Shown here: positions 1 to 6,859 of the stretch, piece after piece
Numbering within the stretch: the first letter of the stretch is position 1
Layout of the letters: the number at the start of each line of letters is the position of its first letter
Source: Isohypsibius dastychi
Taxonomy: Eukaryota; Tardigrada; Eutardigrada; Parachela; Isohypsibiidae
Reading direction: 5' to 3'
Length of the DNA stretch: 13,165 nt
Assembly: GCA_034696485.1 (NCBI GenBank)
Contig: JAQIWT010001000.1
Span: forward strand, 1 to 13,165
The notes under the pieces: model-generated
What the model was told of the DNA's origin: nothing
Seen by the model: only the letters and a program-made list of their open reading frames with translations
The model's database searches: none
Program-made: the position numbers and the translations under genes

Positions 1-198
1 AGCGCTGACCGGGGATTCTACCAGGGGGTGGATCAGCTTGCTCACAGCAGAGCCCGATCACTGCCCAACTTCCTCAAGCCTGACAGCACCTCAACCCACA
101 TTTCGGCAAACCCACTCTCGCGTTCGCTTCCGACATGGCACACAGCAAGGATTAAGCATCATATAGTTTTTCCATACGAACCGCATAACGTGGAGTGA
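1..198 (+). other. Unassigned open segment at the window edge, possibly a partial exon
   Basis: Reading frame 1 is open from the first base to a TGA at 196-198, about 65 codons. Until about base 115 the codons are rich in G or C at the third position, unlike the AT-rich DNA that follows, which hints at real coding sequence or a different origin. The peptide is rich in Ser, Pro, Arg and His and contains no domain I recognise. There is no start codon need because the segment runs off the left edge. Its last 47 bases overlap the opposite-strand Helitron-like remnant, so the true right border is probably near 145-150. It could equally be chance. Confidence 0.2.
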
Positions 199-1282
199 AT
201 AGTTTTTCATCCGACATATGATTTGGTTTTTCTTGTCTGACCGCTAAATATTTTGTTTCCAATGGATTCGGCATAAGACTACAAATTGTTTCGGTGATAT
301 CACATGGAATTTGAACCAATTGACCGGATGCTTTTGATGCTTCTTTTAACCAGGGATGATATTCTATACTGATGAAAGGGGAAATTTGTCGTATGCATTG
401 TTTTCCATAAATCCTACCAGTAAAGACCAATGCTGTTGTTCGTGACGTGAAGCTATCACGTGGCTGTGAAACTATGTTCTTTGATGAAAGAGAATCAGGG
501 CGGCGATCTTGACGGCGCGGTCAAGTCACGTGAAAATGTTAATCTACGGCGTCCCATAAGTGGCGAACTTGCAGGTCTTTTCTGGTAGATTTTTGAGTTC
601 ATTTGGAATATCACCCGGATTTAAATTGTTCCCTTTATAGCTGAATGAACAATTTTTTTGTAATATTTGATGCAAGGAATTTTTGACATCGTAACCAAAT
701 CAAACTATCCTGTGAAGTTTTGAATGACTATCGTATTGATTTTCAGCCAAGTTATCTATTTTTGTAATTATTTGACAACATGTACAGCTTTTTCATTCTT
801 TATATACACTTTGTGGATGAACTTCTCCATATTTTTGTGATGTTGTTCGTTTTAGTGATTCAAGTTTTTCTGTTCTGATTTTGTCTCCGTAATTGTATCC
901 TTATTCTGTGTTTCTCATTCACTTCCAATTTTTTTATATTTTTTCCACCTAGAAAATCGGCTATACATTCCTGTCTCTGTTTCTTTTTTCTATGTTTCTC
1001 CACATCTTGATATCTCATATCCAGTTTTTTTCTTTCTCTATATCTTCTGTGTTTTTCTCTGTTTTTTTTTTATTTGTTTTTTGTGATGGTTGTTCATCTT
1101 CATTTTTTTGGATTTTCATCAATTTTGATTTCTTTCTTCCTCTATATCTTTGTGATCTCTTTTTATTTTGTTCTTTCTTTTTTTCTTTTTATTGATTTCT
1201 TCGTTTTCTTCAGTTTCTTCGATGAGTTTTGATCGAATTGTTTTTTTTGCCATATTTCTGATATCCGTTTCCTCAGGAGGAC
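152..1282 (-). pseudogene. Decayed Helitron-like N-terminal region (DUF6570-like), broken
   Basis: Read on the minus strand, this stretch is protein-like but split over several frames. From 1282 down to about 1120 it encodes a Lys/Glu-rich segment. A second basic segment follows at about 1015-870. Another, at about 875-545, includes a CTCC cysteine motif and an IPNELKNL-like motif, and is interrupted by TGA and TAG stops. The last part, 520-152, is an uninterrupted 122-codon frame with GQLVQIPCDITETI, then LMPNPLE, and ends RYAVRMEKLYDA before TAA. The order 'IP-EL--L', 'V-IP-DI--T---L' and a terminal 'VR--K---A' resembles the DUF6570 region upstream of the Rep/helicase in animal Helitron polyproteins. 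The Rep and helicase parts would lie left of base 1 or are lost. The start at 1282 is set by an upstream TTTACAG acceptor. Similarity is from recognition only; a host-gene relic is the alternative. Confidence 0.4.
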
Positions 1283-1403
1283 CTGTAAATACATAAATAC
1301 ATAAATTATATAATTAAAAAGTAAGGTGATACTAGACTTTATTCGCTCGTGAATAGTGGTGGAATTCTGGAGGGAAGGGGGCGGAGGGCAGGGAGTAATT
1401 TAC

Positions 1404-1593
1404 CTCTTTGGAAGAGAAAAGAGTGTTCATCCAGCCTACCCTCTCGACCGGGATTTTAATTTTCGTGGTTTTCAGAAAATCTCCACAATTTTGTTGGTGT
1501 GTTACTGATTGAAGGCTGAAAAAATCTCTGGTAGACGACTGGAAGGACAGACTACCATTAATTTCGTATAACAAATCGTCAATCTCTTCGTTT
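1404..1593 (-). other. Candidate spliced exon upstream of the Helitron-like remnant
   Basis: On the minus strand a 63-codon stretch is open and of ordinary protein composition, with an acidic NEEIDDLLYEIN segment near its start and KIKIPVERVGWMN near its end. It is bordered by splice-like sites: a CTCAG acceptor at 1594-1596 and an AAAGAG/GTAAAT donor at 1404/1403. The implied upstream intron, 1594-1644, starts GTATGT and is 51 nt long, a typical nematode length. The implied downstream intron is 1283-1403, ending TTTACAG. The surrounding frame has an ATG at 1634 preceded directly by a TGA, so an unspliced start is also possible. I do not recognise the product. It may be the exon before the Lys-rich part of the remnant at 152-1282, although the phases do not join cleanly with that part's best frame. 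Confidence 0.3.
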
Positions 1594-2797
1594 CTGAGGT
1601 CTACTAGATTGTATAACCAGTAAAAATTGTGCATTCAAACATACCTCAACCTTCACAGAAGACAAACAAATTCATAATTGCATTTGGATTGTGAACGGAA
1701 ACAAAACAATATTCAAATTTTCAAAAACTATTCCTTGTTACATCTTGGTAGTTCCACCACTGCTTTCGAAATTAATTGAGAAAAACATACAGAAAAAACA
1801 GGCTCCGAGTTCATTCAAAGAGTTATCAGGAAAACAATGTTTCATTGAAGAAATCATTCAAAATTAACAGGAACACCTGTTTCACTTGGACAGAAGAAGC
1901 ACACCACACAAGGAAAACATCCTAGTAAAAGAAGATAGAAATTACCTGTTTCATTTCGATTGGAAAAGTCCACCACACAAGGAGAATATTCTGGCAAAAG
2001 AAGTTCCGAATCCATTTGACAAGAAATTTCATTCATCACAGCATTCAGAAATTTGAAAACAGAAGACCACAGTACTGCGTTGTAGAAGAGACAACTCGAA
2101 ATACATCACTTTATTGGTTGTCCAAATATTTTGTAGTTTTGAGATTGGCTGAAGTTTTACCGTACTAAAGGACGAAATGAGGGCGGAGTATATACGACGT
2201 CACCCACGTGGCGATAACGGACGTACTCACAAACAGTGAAGATGAATTTCATTCGACTCCTTTTCAACACTATGTAGTGCATCAAATCAACTTTTGTTCT
2301 GATGCTGTAAATGCCAGAAAACTCTTGACGGAACAAGTTCTCACCACTCATACACCTCGATATTTTGCAGGACTTTCCGGACACAATTTCTCACGGGACC
2401 AGATGCGCGCGTTTCGAAAACGTTACCCACGAATTTCATTGCGGAAATCAACAGGCAAAAATTAAAAGGTTTTGCGAAACTGGACGCTGAAAAAAGCCAT
2501 GGATTGAATAGATAAATTATGACAACGACGACGAATTTCTGGAGAACCCTGCTTGCATATGGTCGGCCAAAGAACAACTCTACCTGATTTCTCCTGTTAT
2601 GGTTTGAGATTTCTCGTATACTTATGTTTTTACGGTACCTGACATGGTCGGTGAAGATTCTCCCGGTTAGCCTTGGAGAAATGTAATCGTTGTTATTTGT
2701 TTGCTCCCTTATGGTCGATGAGTAGTTTCACTAAAATCAGGTTATCTGGATGTGTAGTTTTGTTTGTGACGAATAACGGCGCAAGTGTCTTGTTCCC
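1594..2797. other. No convincing gene; AT-rich spacer with weak open segments
   Basis: Apart from the 69-bp tandem pair described separately, this stretch shows no recognisable gene. A + strand frame is open at about 2180-2465 (GTG at 2208) and includes a possible 64-nt intron, GTAAAT at 2306 to TATTTTGCAG at 2369, but the product is not recognisable before or after splicing. A TATATA sequence near 2188-2193 and a CACGTG near 2203-2208 precede it, which is suggestive only. No tRNA or rRNA was seen. Confidence 0.3.
1875..2012. repeat. Two tandem copies of a diverged 69-bp unit
   Basis: Copy 1 (1875-1943) and copy 2 (1944-2012) align without gaps at a constant 69-bp offset. Shared blocks include ACCTGTTTCA at 1875/1944, CACCACACAAGG at 1902/1971 and AAAAGAAG at 1927/1996, with many substitutions between. 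The unit is a multiple of three, and the minus-strand frame across it (1854-2039) carries a repeated PCVV and ET pattern, so it could be a degraded 23-residue protein repeat. That reading is unproven. Confidence 0.7.
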
Positions 2798-2839
2798 CAA
2801 TCTTATTTCACCTCAAAGAAATGACGTGAAATAAGATTG
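2798..2839. repeat. 14-bp perfect inverted repeat with 14-nt loop
   Basis: CAATCTTATTTCAC (2798-2811) is the exact reverse complement of GTGAAATAAGATTG (2826-2839). The right arm lies inside the first copy of the 133-bp direct repeat, but the left arm is outside it and absent before the second copy. It may mark a rearranged end of a repeat element. Confidence 0.75.
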
Positions 2840-2945
2840 TTCATGTCTTATGGGCCATTTTGATTTGGGTAAAAGGTTTACCGAGATACTGTTTTTTCGG
2901 TTTTGATTTTTTGTCATCAAATGTTATATCAACCGATAGATCTGC
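2813..2945 (+). repeat. 133-bp direct repeat, copy 1
   Basis: This block matches 3042-3174 at a constant 229-bp offset with about eight substitutions and no gaps (about 94% identity). Similarity begins at TCAAAGAAATGA and ends at GATCTGC. The 96 bp between the copies are not repeated. Either a 229-bp tandem unit is present 1.6 times, or a dispersed repeat inserted twice. No coding function is evident. Confidence 0.9.
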
Positions 2946-3041
2946 CGATAGTACTTCAACAGTGGCCAAATATAGAAGGCATTTTGCATATAATGAGGGT
3001 TGCCCGAAATCATCGTCGTTCATCGTACACGAGTTCGCTTT

Positions 3042-3174
3042 TCAAAGAAATGAGATGAAATAAGATTGTTCATGTCTTTTGGGCCATTTTGATTTGGGTA
3101 AAAGGTATACCGAGATACTGTTTTTTCGGTTTTGATTTTTTGTCGTCAAATATCATATCCACCGATAGATCTGC
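3042..3174 (+). repeat. 133-bp direct repeat, copy 2
   Basis: Second copy of the block at 2813-2945. Most differences cluster near its right end, around TGTCGTCAAATATC, where the first copy reads TGTCATCAAATGTT. It lacks the left arm of the inverted repeat that borders the first copy. Confidence 0.9.
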
Positions 3175-4501
3175 AAGAAATCTTTCGAATAGTTTATAGT
3201 TTATCTGGATCAGACCAAAAAAATGGGGGTGTTTAGAATTCTATGCAAATCCCAGTTGTGTTCCGAATTGTTGTCTTTACTGGTAGTCAAAAACGGTCAA
3301 AAGTCCAAATCGTTGATTTTGGGTCTCCGAAAAACGGATCTCTCTAGATTCATGAACCGAATTCTGCCAGCAATAACCTGACGGAGAAAGAAATGAGTTG
3401 TGTGAAGAATGGTGTGATCGAGATGGAAACGGGCTGGGAACTGTTGTAACTAGGGATCCTTATATGCAGCAAACGGACAGAAGACGGACTGGCTAATAAC
3501 GCGTTGCTACTCCACTCTACGCGTAGAAAAGAGCCGTTTCTGATGCTTATCTGCCAGAAAAGCGTTCAGCCCGCACTGCTCACGTGCTCAAATAACTGGC
3601 ACCCTTCGAAATGTTCGATTTGTTCGCCTATCCGACACAAGTCAGTCAGTTTTCAGGAAAGTGCATATGAGCGTCTCTACTGCTGGAAATGAGAGTAACG
3701 GCTGCGGTTTGTGATGTTCAGGTTGTCGATGTAAATGTTCACACCGTCACCCCGTTCGTCTTTTCAGCAGCAACTTGTGGATGGAATATCGGGATTGCAG
3801 AAATCTTCTCTGATAAATTGTCTGACGTGTTAATAGTACTAGGGGATGGAAGGATTGAATAATTTGACAGTCTATCGTGTGGATTGGATAGCCATGATTT
3901 CGTCCTTGCTTCGTCCATGGATGAGCACTTTGTTATCCGTGGATAAACAGTTGGAATAGGTGGAGGTGGGTAAAACGTGGCGATGAAATGGGAGACAGTG
4001 CGAGGGTCGGAACCGTATGGAGCAGGGTGGGGGGGGGAGGGGGGGTGGGATACGGTTAGACTCAATGCAAAGGTGGGGTTATAGCATGGAGCTAGAGTAG
4101 GTCCGTTCGAAGGTGGCGAATTTTTTGAACCATTTTTTGAAACGTAGGTTGACGTTTATCCCATTCAGTAACTCATGGCACTTTTGGAGGACTTTTTGGC
4201 TCCAGTTGTTCGAGATTTTCGTCCTGGTAAACTACCGTCCGGACTTCTTCCAGTATTTTTCGTGAATGGCCCGGAAGTGTCAAGATATTAATGAACCGTT
4301 CATAGCCAATAAACGGTACAACGGTTCAAGCCATTCAATGCATCTCTTCTACGGATGCACATTCGGCGATACCTCAGTATTTGATATATAATGGCTGCTT
4401 TGTTTGTGCGAGCTGGGTTTTAATCTACGTTTGGGAGGTGTCGGGAGTCCGTCTTTTTGGAGAAGACCTTGGATTCCCATGAACAATTTTCTCGAAAGAA
4501 T
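3175..4501. other. No recognised gene; pre-insertion flank of the retroelement
   Basis: About 1.3 kb without a convincing gene. Open frames here (for example minus 3739-4065, which runs through the G tract as a Pro-rich peptide, and plus 3504-3692) lack recognisable features. A minus-strand stretch at 4173-4325 is open for 50 codons in a protein-like way but has no Met and no clear splice sites. The 3' end of this region, ending AAGAAT, is the left target flank of the LTR element; the matching right flank lies outside the window, so no target duplication can be checked. Confidence 0.35.
4025..4049 (+). other. Potential G-quadruplex tract
   Basis: Four uninterrupted G runs of 3, 9, 7 and 3 bases are separated by single bases (T, A, T). 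This fits the strictest G-quadruplex pattern with one-base loops, on the + strand. No adjacent gene is recognised, so any role is unknown; a simple unstable homopurine tract is the plain reading. Confidence 0.6.
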
Positions 4502-4724
4502 TGTAATGCCCACGAATCGGTACTCCTTTTTCTCCACCCTACGTTTCGTCACTCTTCCCCAATTGGATGTTACTTACTATATAAGTACAGTGTTTCTCGT
4601 TTGTCAGATAGTGTTGGTTGTGCGCAAGTCTTGAAGTAAATCTCTGAACCTACACTCCGGCTACCAGTGACCTTTAGTAATCAGTCTATTCCCCCCCCCC
4701 CTTTCTCTGCCCAAGAGCATTACA
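4502..4724 (+). repeat. 5' long terminal repeat (223 bp)
   Basis: It starts TGTAATGC and ends GCATTACA, a perfect 8-bp inverted terminal repeat with canonical TG...CA ends. Its first 144 bp recur at 13022-13165 with four substitutions (4505 A/T, 4520 G/A, 4532 C/G, 4568 T/C). It carries a TATA box at 4578-4585 and, near its right end, an 11-base C run at 4691-4701. No AATAAA is present; polyadenylation would need a variant signal or a signal upstream. Confidence 0.95.
4578..4585 (+). promoter_or_regulatory. LTR core promoter TATA box
   Basis: TATATAAG lies 76 bp into the 5' LTR and is unchanged in the 3' LTR at 13098-13105. Transcription by RNA polymerase II would be expected about 25-30 bp downstream, near 4608, placing the U3/R border there. 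The start site itself is inferred. Confidence 0.6.
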
Positions 4725-4726
4725 AT

Positions 4727-4740
4727 TGGTACCGAAACAG
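4727..4740 (+). other. Primer-binding-site-like sequence
   Basis: TGGTACCGAAACAG begins two bases after the 5' LTR. The leading TGG matches the CCA end of a tRNA, as in minus-strand primer sites. The implied tRNA would end ...TTTCGGT-A-CCA; I cannot assign it to an amino acid. The position is right, the partner unknown. Confidence 0.55.
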
Positions 4741-5225
4741 TTCTCGACATTTCGCCTGTCGACGTTAGTCGAAATCATCACCTCCTGAAAAACAAATCCG
4801 GAAAAGCCCAGGAAGCCACCCGTGTAACGGGGCAAGTTGGCGCATCGAATTCTTTGACCGAGCAAGCAGTCGCGACTTTTATCATCTTTTCTGAAACTGA
4901 ATTTTGCTTCCTTCTTATTTTATTTTCTTTTGTCTTTTACCGATAAAAGAAACTAGTTTTAGTCTGATCAACTGAAATTGTTTCTTGGTTAGCAACACCT
5001 ATTCGGTTAACTTACTTTCAGTTAATTTCTCTCCGTTTTTTTTCTCACATGTTTCTTTCATGAAATTTGGAAACGCCGGCAAAGTGGAAAATTTGGAAAT
5101 TGGAGAACTTATTTGAAGCTCAGAATGAGCTGTTGCAGAATTTTGAAAATTGTAAAACTAGCGCTCATCATCATTGAGGTTTGCATATGGTTCTTTTTCT
5201 TCTGATTTGGGGAAATTTCCGAAAA
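4741..5225 (+). other. Untranslated leader between primer site and gag
   Basis: About 485 bp with no sustained open frame. It would form the 5' leader of the genomic RNA and should hold packaging signals. A strong nematode-type splice acceptor, CTTACTTTCAG, ends at 5021, and a donor-like GAG/GTTTGC lies at about 5178-5185. These could matter for spliced RNA, but no use is demonstrated. Confidence 0.4.
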
Positions 5226-6508
5226 TGGCAGACGCAAACGATTCTACTAGCGCTCATAATGCGATGGCCACCCCAACCCGAGGATTAGGTCGGGGGTACC
5301 TCGAGCAACAATAGATGTTGAAACTCTTACTCAGGCACTTCAGAATATTGGCCTTGGCCAGACCGTTCCGATACCACGTTTTTATGGAAAAGCGGGCGAA
5401 AACATCGCCGCTTGGTTGGATAATTTTAACGGCGCAGCGTCAGCTAATAATTTGAACGACAACATGAAATTCACGAAGTTACCAATGTTTCTGGCCGGAT
5501 TTGCACAGAAGTTCTTTTTGAAAAATCACACGCGTTTAGCCGACCAAGATAGGGATGATGTTGAAAAAGCGTTAATTGACGAATATCGTCCTGATGACTA
5601 TGAGGATAGCTGTAAAAGAGCTCTCAACCGACGTAAGATCAATGAAAATGAGCTAATTGTTGACTACGTGAATGATGTTTTGCGCCTCTGTGACGAGGTC
5701 GACGAGACAATGTCTGATAAAGAAAAAGTCAGGTATCTTACTCAGGGTCTCAGAGACGAGATGCTCATCTGGGTTGGCACTATGAGACCAAAAACTCCTG
5801 ACGAATTTCTGGAATGTTGTAATCTTGTCATTGACCTCGAGCGTAAATCCAACCAATCTTTTCGCACAAAACAAAGTTCTGGCCCCAACACCAATTTTTC
5901 CGAAAATCATTATCAGTACAACCGTTTTCACTCACGTGGCACTTCTCAAAGAGGTCGATTTCAACATGAGAGATACTCTAGTCTCACGATTAATTCGCCA
6001 TATGGAAAGTAAAATCAGTGAAAGAAGACCGAGCCAGTGTGCGGCTGCCTGTCTCTCTGTCTCTCTCACTGGTCCGGTCCTCACTCACTGATTTAACTTG
6101 CACTATGGCGAATTAATCGTGAGACTAGAGTATCAGAACAATTGGAATCGTAATGATTTTTCCCAACAACGTGGTTTCAACCAAATTAATACCAATAATC
6201 GGCCTAGTTTTAATTCGGACCGCGGACGGAAAGATCGAAATTATCAACCTTCCAATCAGTCTGGAAACCAACGTGGAGGTTTCTCTAATTCTTATCGTAA
6301 TCAGGCTCCGGTAAATGTTCAGAATCGGCGCCCGTGCTGATTCTGTAAAAAAGATCACTGGGATAGTGACTGTTTTAATCACCCCACTCGAGGTGCAGAA
6401 AATCGCGCAAAATATAATGACAGTCGTCGAAATTCTTATTTCTCAGAAAATCAGAAAAATCAATACCCTCCGAATGCCCCACAAAATGTCCCTTATTTCA
6501 ATCAAACC
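5226..6508 (+). pseudogene. gag: gag (capsid/nucleocapsid polyprotein), disrupted
   Basis: Gag forms the virus-like particle and packages element RNA. The likely start is ATG 5226 (MADAND...), the first ATG opening a frame that leads into gag. It needs a one-base shift in the G run 5292-5296 to enter the long frame (5341-5975) holding the capsid-like region, typified by FYGKAGENIAAWLDNF and the later RALNRRKINENELIVDYV segment, of the retrotransposon gag type. The frame then meets the MITE-like insertion at 5974-6132 and resumes at 6133 in an Asn/Gln/Arg/Gly-rich nucleocapsid part. A zinc knuckle follows: Cys (6335), Cys, His, Cys with spacing C-x2-C-x3-H-x4-C, one residue shorter than the usual middle spacing. 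An in-frame TGA at 6338-6340 sits inside the knuckle. Gag then runs in the same frame into protease, with no sign of a programmed frameshift. The gag/protease border at about 6508 is approximate. Confidence 0.85.
5974..6132. mobile_element. Foldback MITE-like element inserted in gag (155 bp plus TA duplication)
   Basis: Arms at 5976-6002 and 6104-6130 are perfect 27-bp inverted repeats beginning CTCTAGTCTCAC; pairing continues imperfectly (about nine mismatches in the next 37) so that about 64 nt on each side can pair around a 27-nt CT-rich centre. Both ends are bordered by TA (5974-5975 and 6131-6132), the duplication made by Tc1/mariner-family transposases. Counting one TA, the insert is 157 bp, and the gag frames on its two sides differ by exactly that remainder, so gag was continuous before insertion. 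The bordering GA...TC also pair, so an alternative border (163 bp, AGA duplication) cannot be excluded. It encodes no transposase and would depend on one elsewhere. Confidence 0.85.
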
Positions 6509-6859
6509 GTGAACCAAATAAGCACTCAGTTCACCTCGGCACCTGGTGCCATTCCTTTAATCAATGCGAAAGTTGAAAATCGGTTAATTTCAGCGTTGGT
6601 CGATACGGGTGCAGGACTATCCCTGATTTCGCTTGATTTTGTTAATGAATTTAACACTGCAATGCAGCCACCGTTATTGTCTGTTTCTGCCGCTAATCAC
6701 ACACACATGCCTATGGTAGGCTCTGTTACTTTGCAAGTTGAACTTTGTGATACGTTTCACATTGTACAATTTCATGTAATCGAAGAATTGCCCAGTCATT
6801 ACTCAGCAATTTTCGGTCATGACCTTTTGCAGAAATTTGGTGTTATCATTGATTGCTAG
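6509..6859 (+). pseudogene. pro: Aspartic protease domain of the polyprotein
   Basis: This retropepsin-like domain would cut the Gag-Pol polyprotein. The active-site motif ALVDTGAGLSLIS is intact, with the catalytic Asp codon at 6602-6604. A C-terminal AIFGHDLLQKFGVIID segment matches the conserved 'I-G-D-L' helix of gypsy-type proteases. It lies in the same frame as the end of gag and the start of RT, and ends at an in-frame TAG (6857-6859) after which the same frame continues from 6860. That stop is most simply a point mutation, since homologous polyproteins read through here without a stop. It is about 116 codons long, normal for the domain. Confidence 0.85.

Noticed and set aside
992-1195. 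67-codon Phe-rich hydrophobic + ORF, membrane-protein-like
   Set aside because: It is the translation of a T-rich strand; the complementary strand gives a more protein-like Lys/Glu-rich reading.
2208-2465. Possible two-exon gene whose spliced product contains SHGTRCA, resembling the His motif of kexin/furin proteases
   Set aside because: The residues after the motif do not follow the family pattern, no Asp or Ser motif exists nearby, and the splice is hypothetical.
3739-4065. 108-codon minus-strand ORF with Pro-rich start
   Set aside because: The Pro-rich part is simply the complement of the G tract, and no domain or conserved pattern is visible.
4349-4639. Several short ORFs on both strands crossing 4502
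   Set aside because: They cross the LTR boundary, so they are chimeras of flank and LTR and not genes.
5653-5931. Minus-strand ORF opposite gag, and similar ones opposite protease, RT and env
   Set aside because: Shadows of the coding strand; the plus strand has recognised domains at all of them.
5825-6091. Second-frame + ORF overlapping gag and running into the MITE
   Set aside because: Out of frame with the gag motifs and partly made of the MITE arm.
6300-6520. Programmed frameshift between gag and pol
   Set aside because: After the MITE, gag and protease share one frame, so no frameshift is needed.
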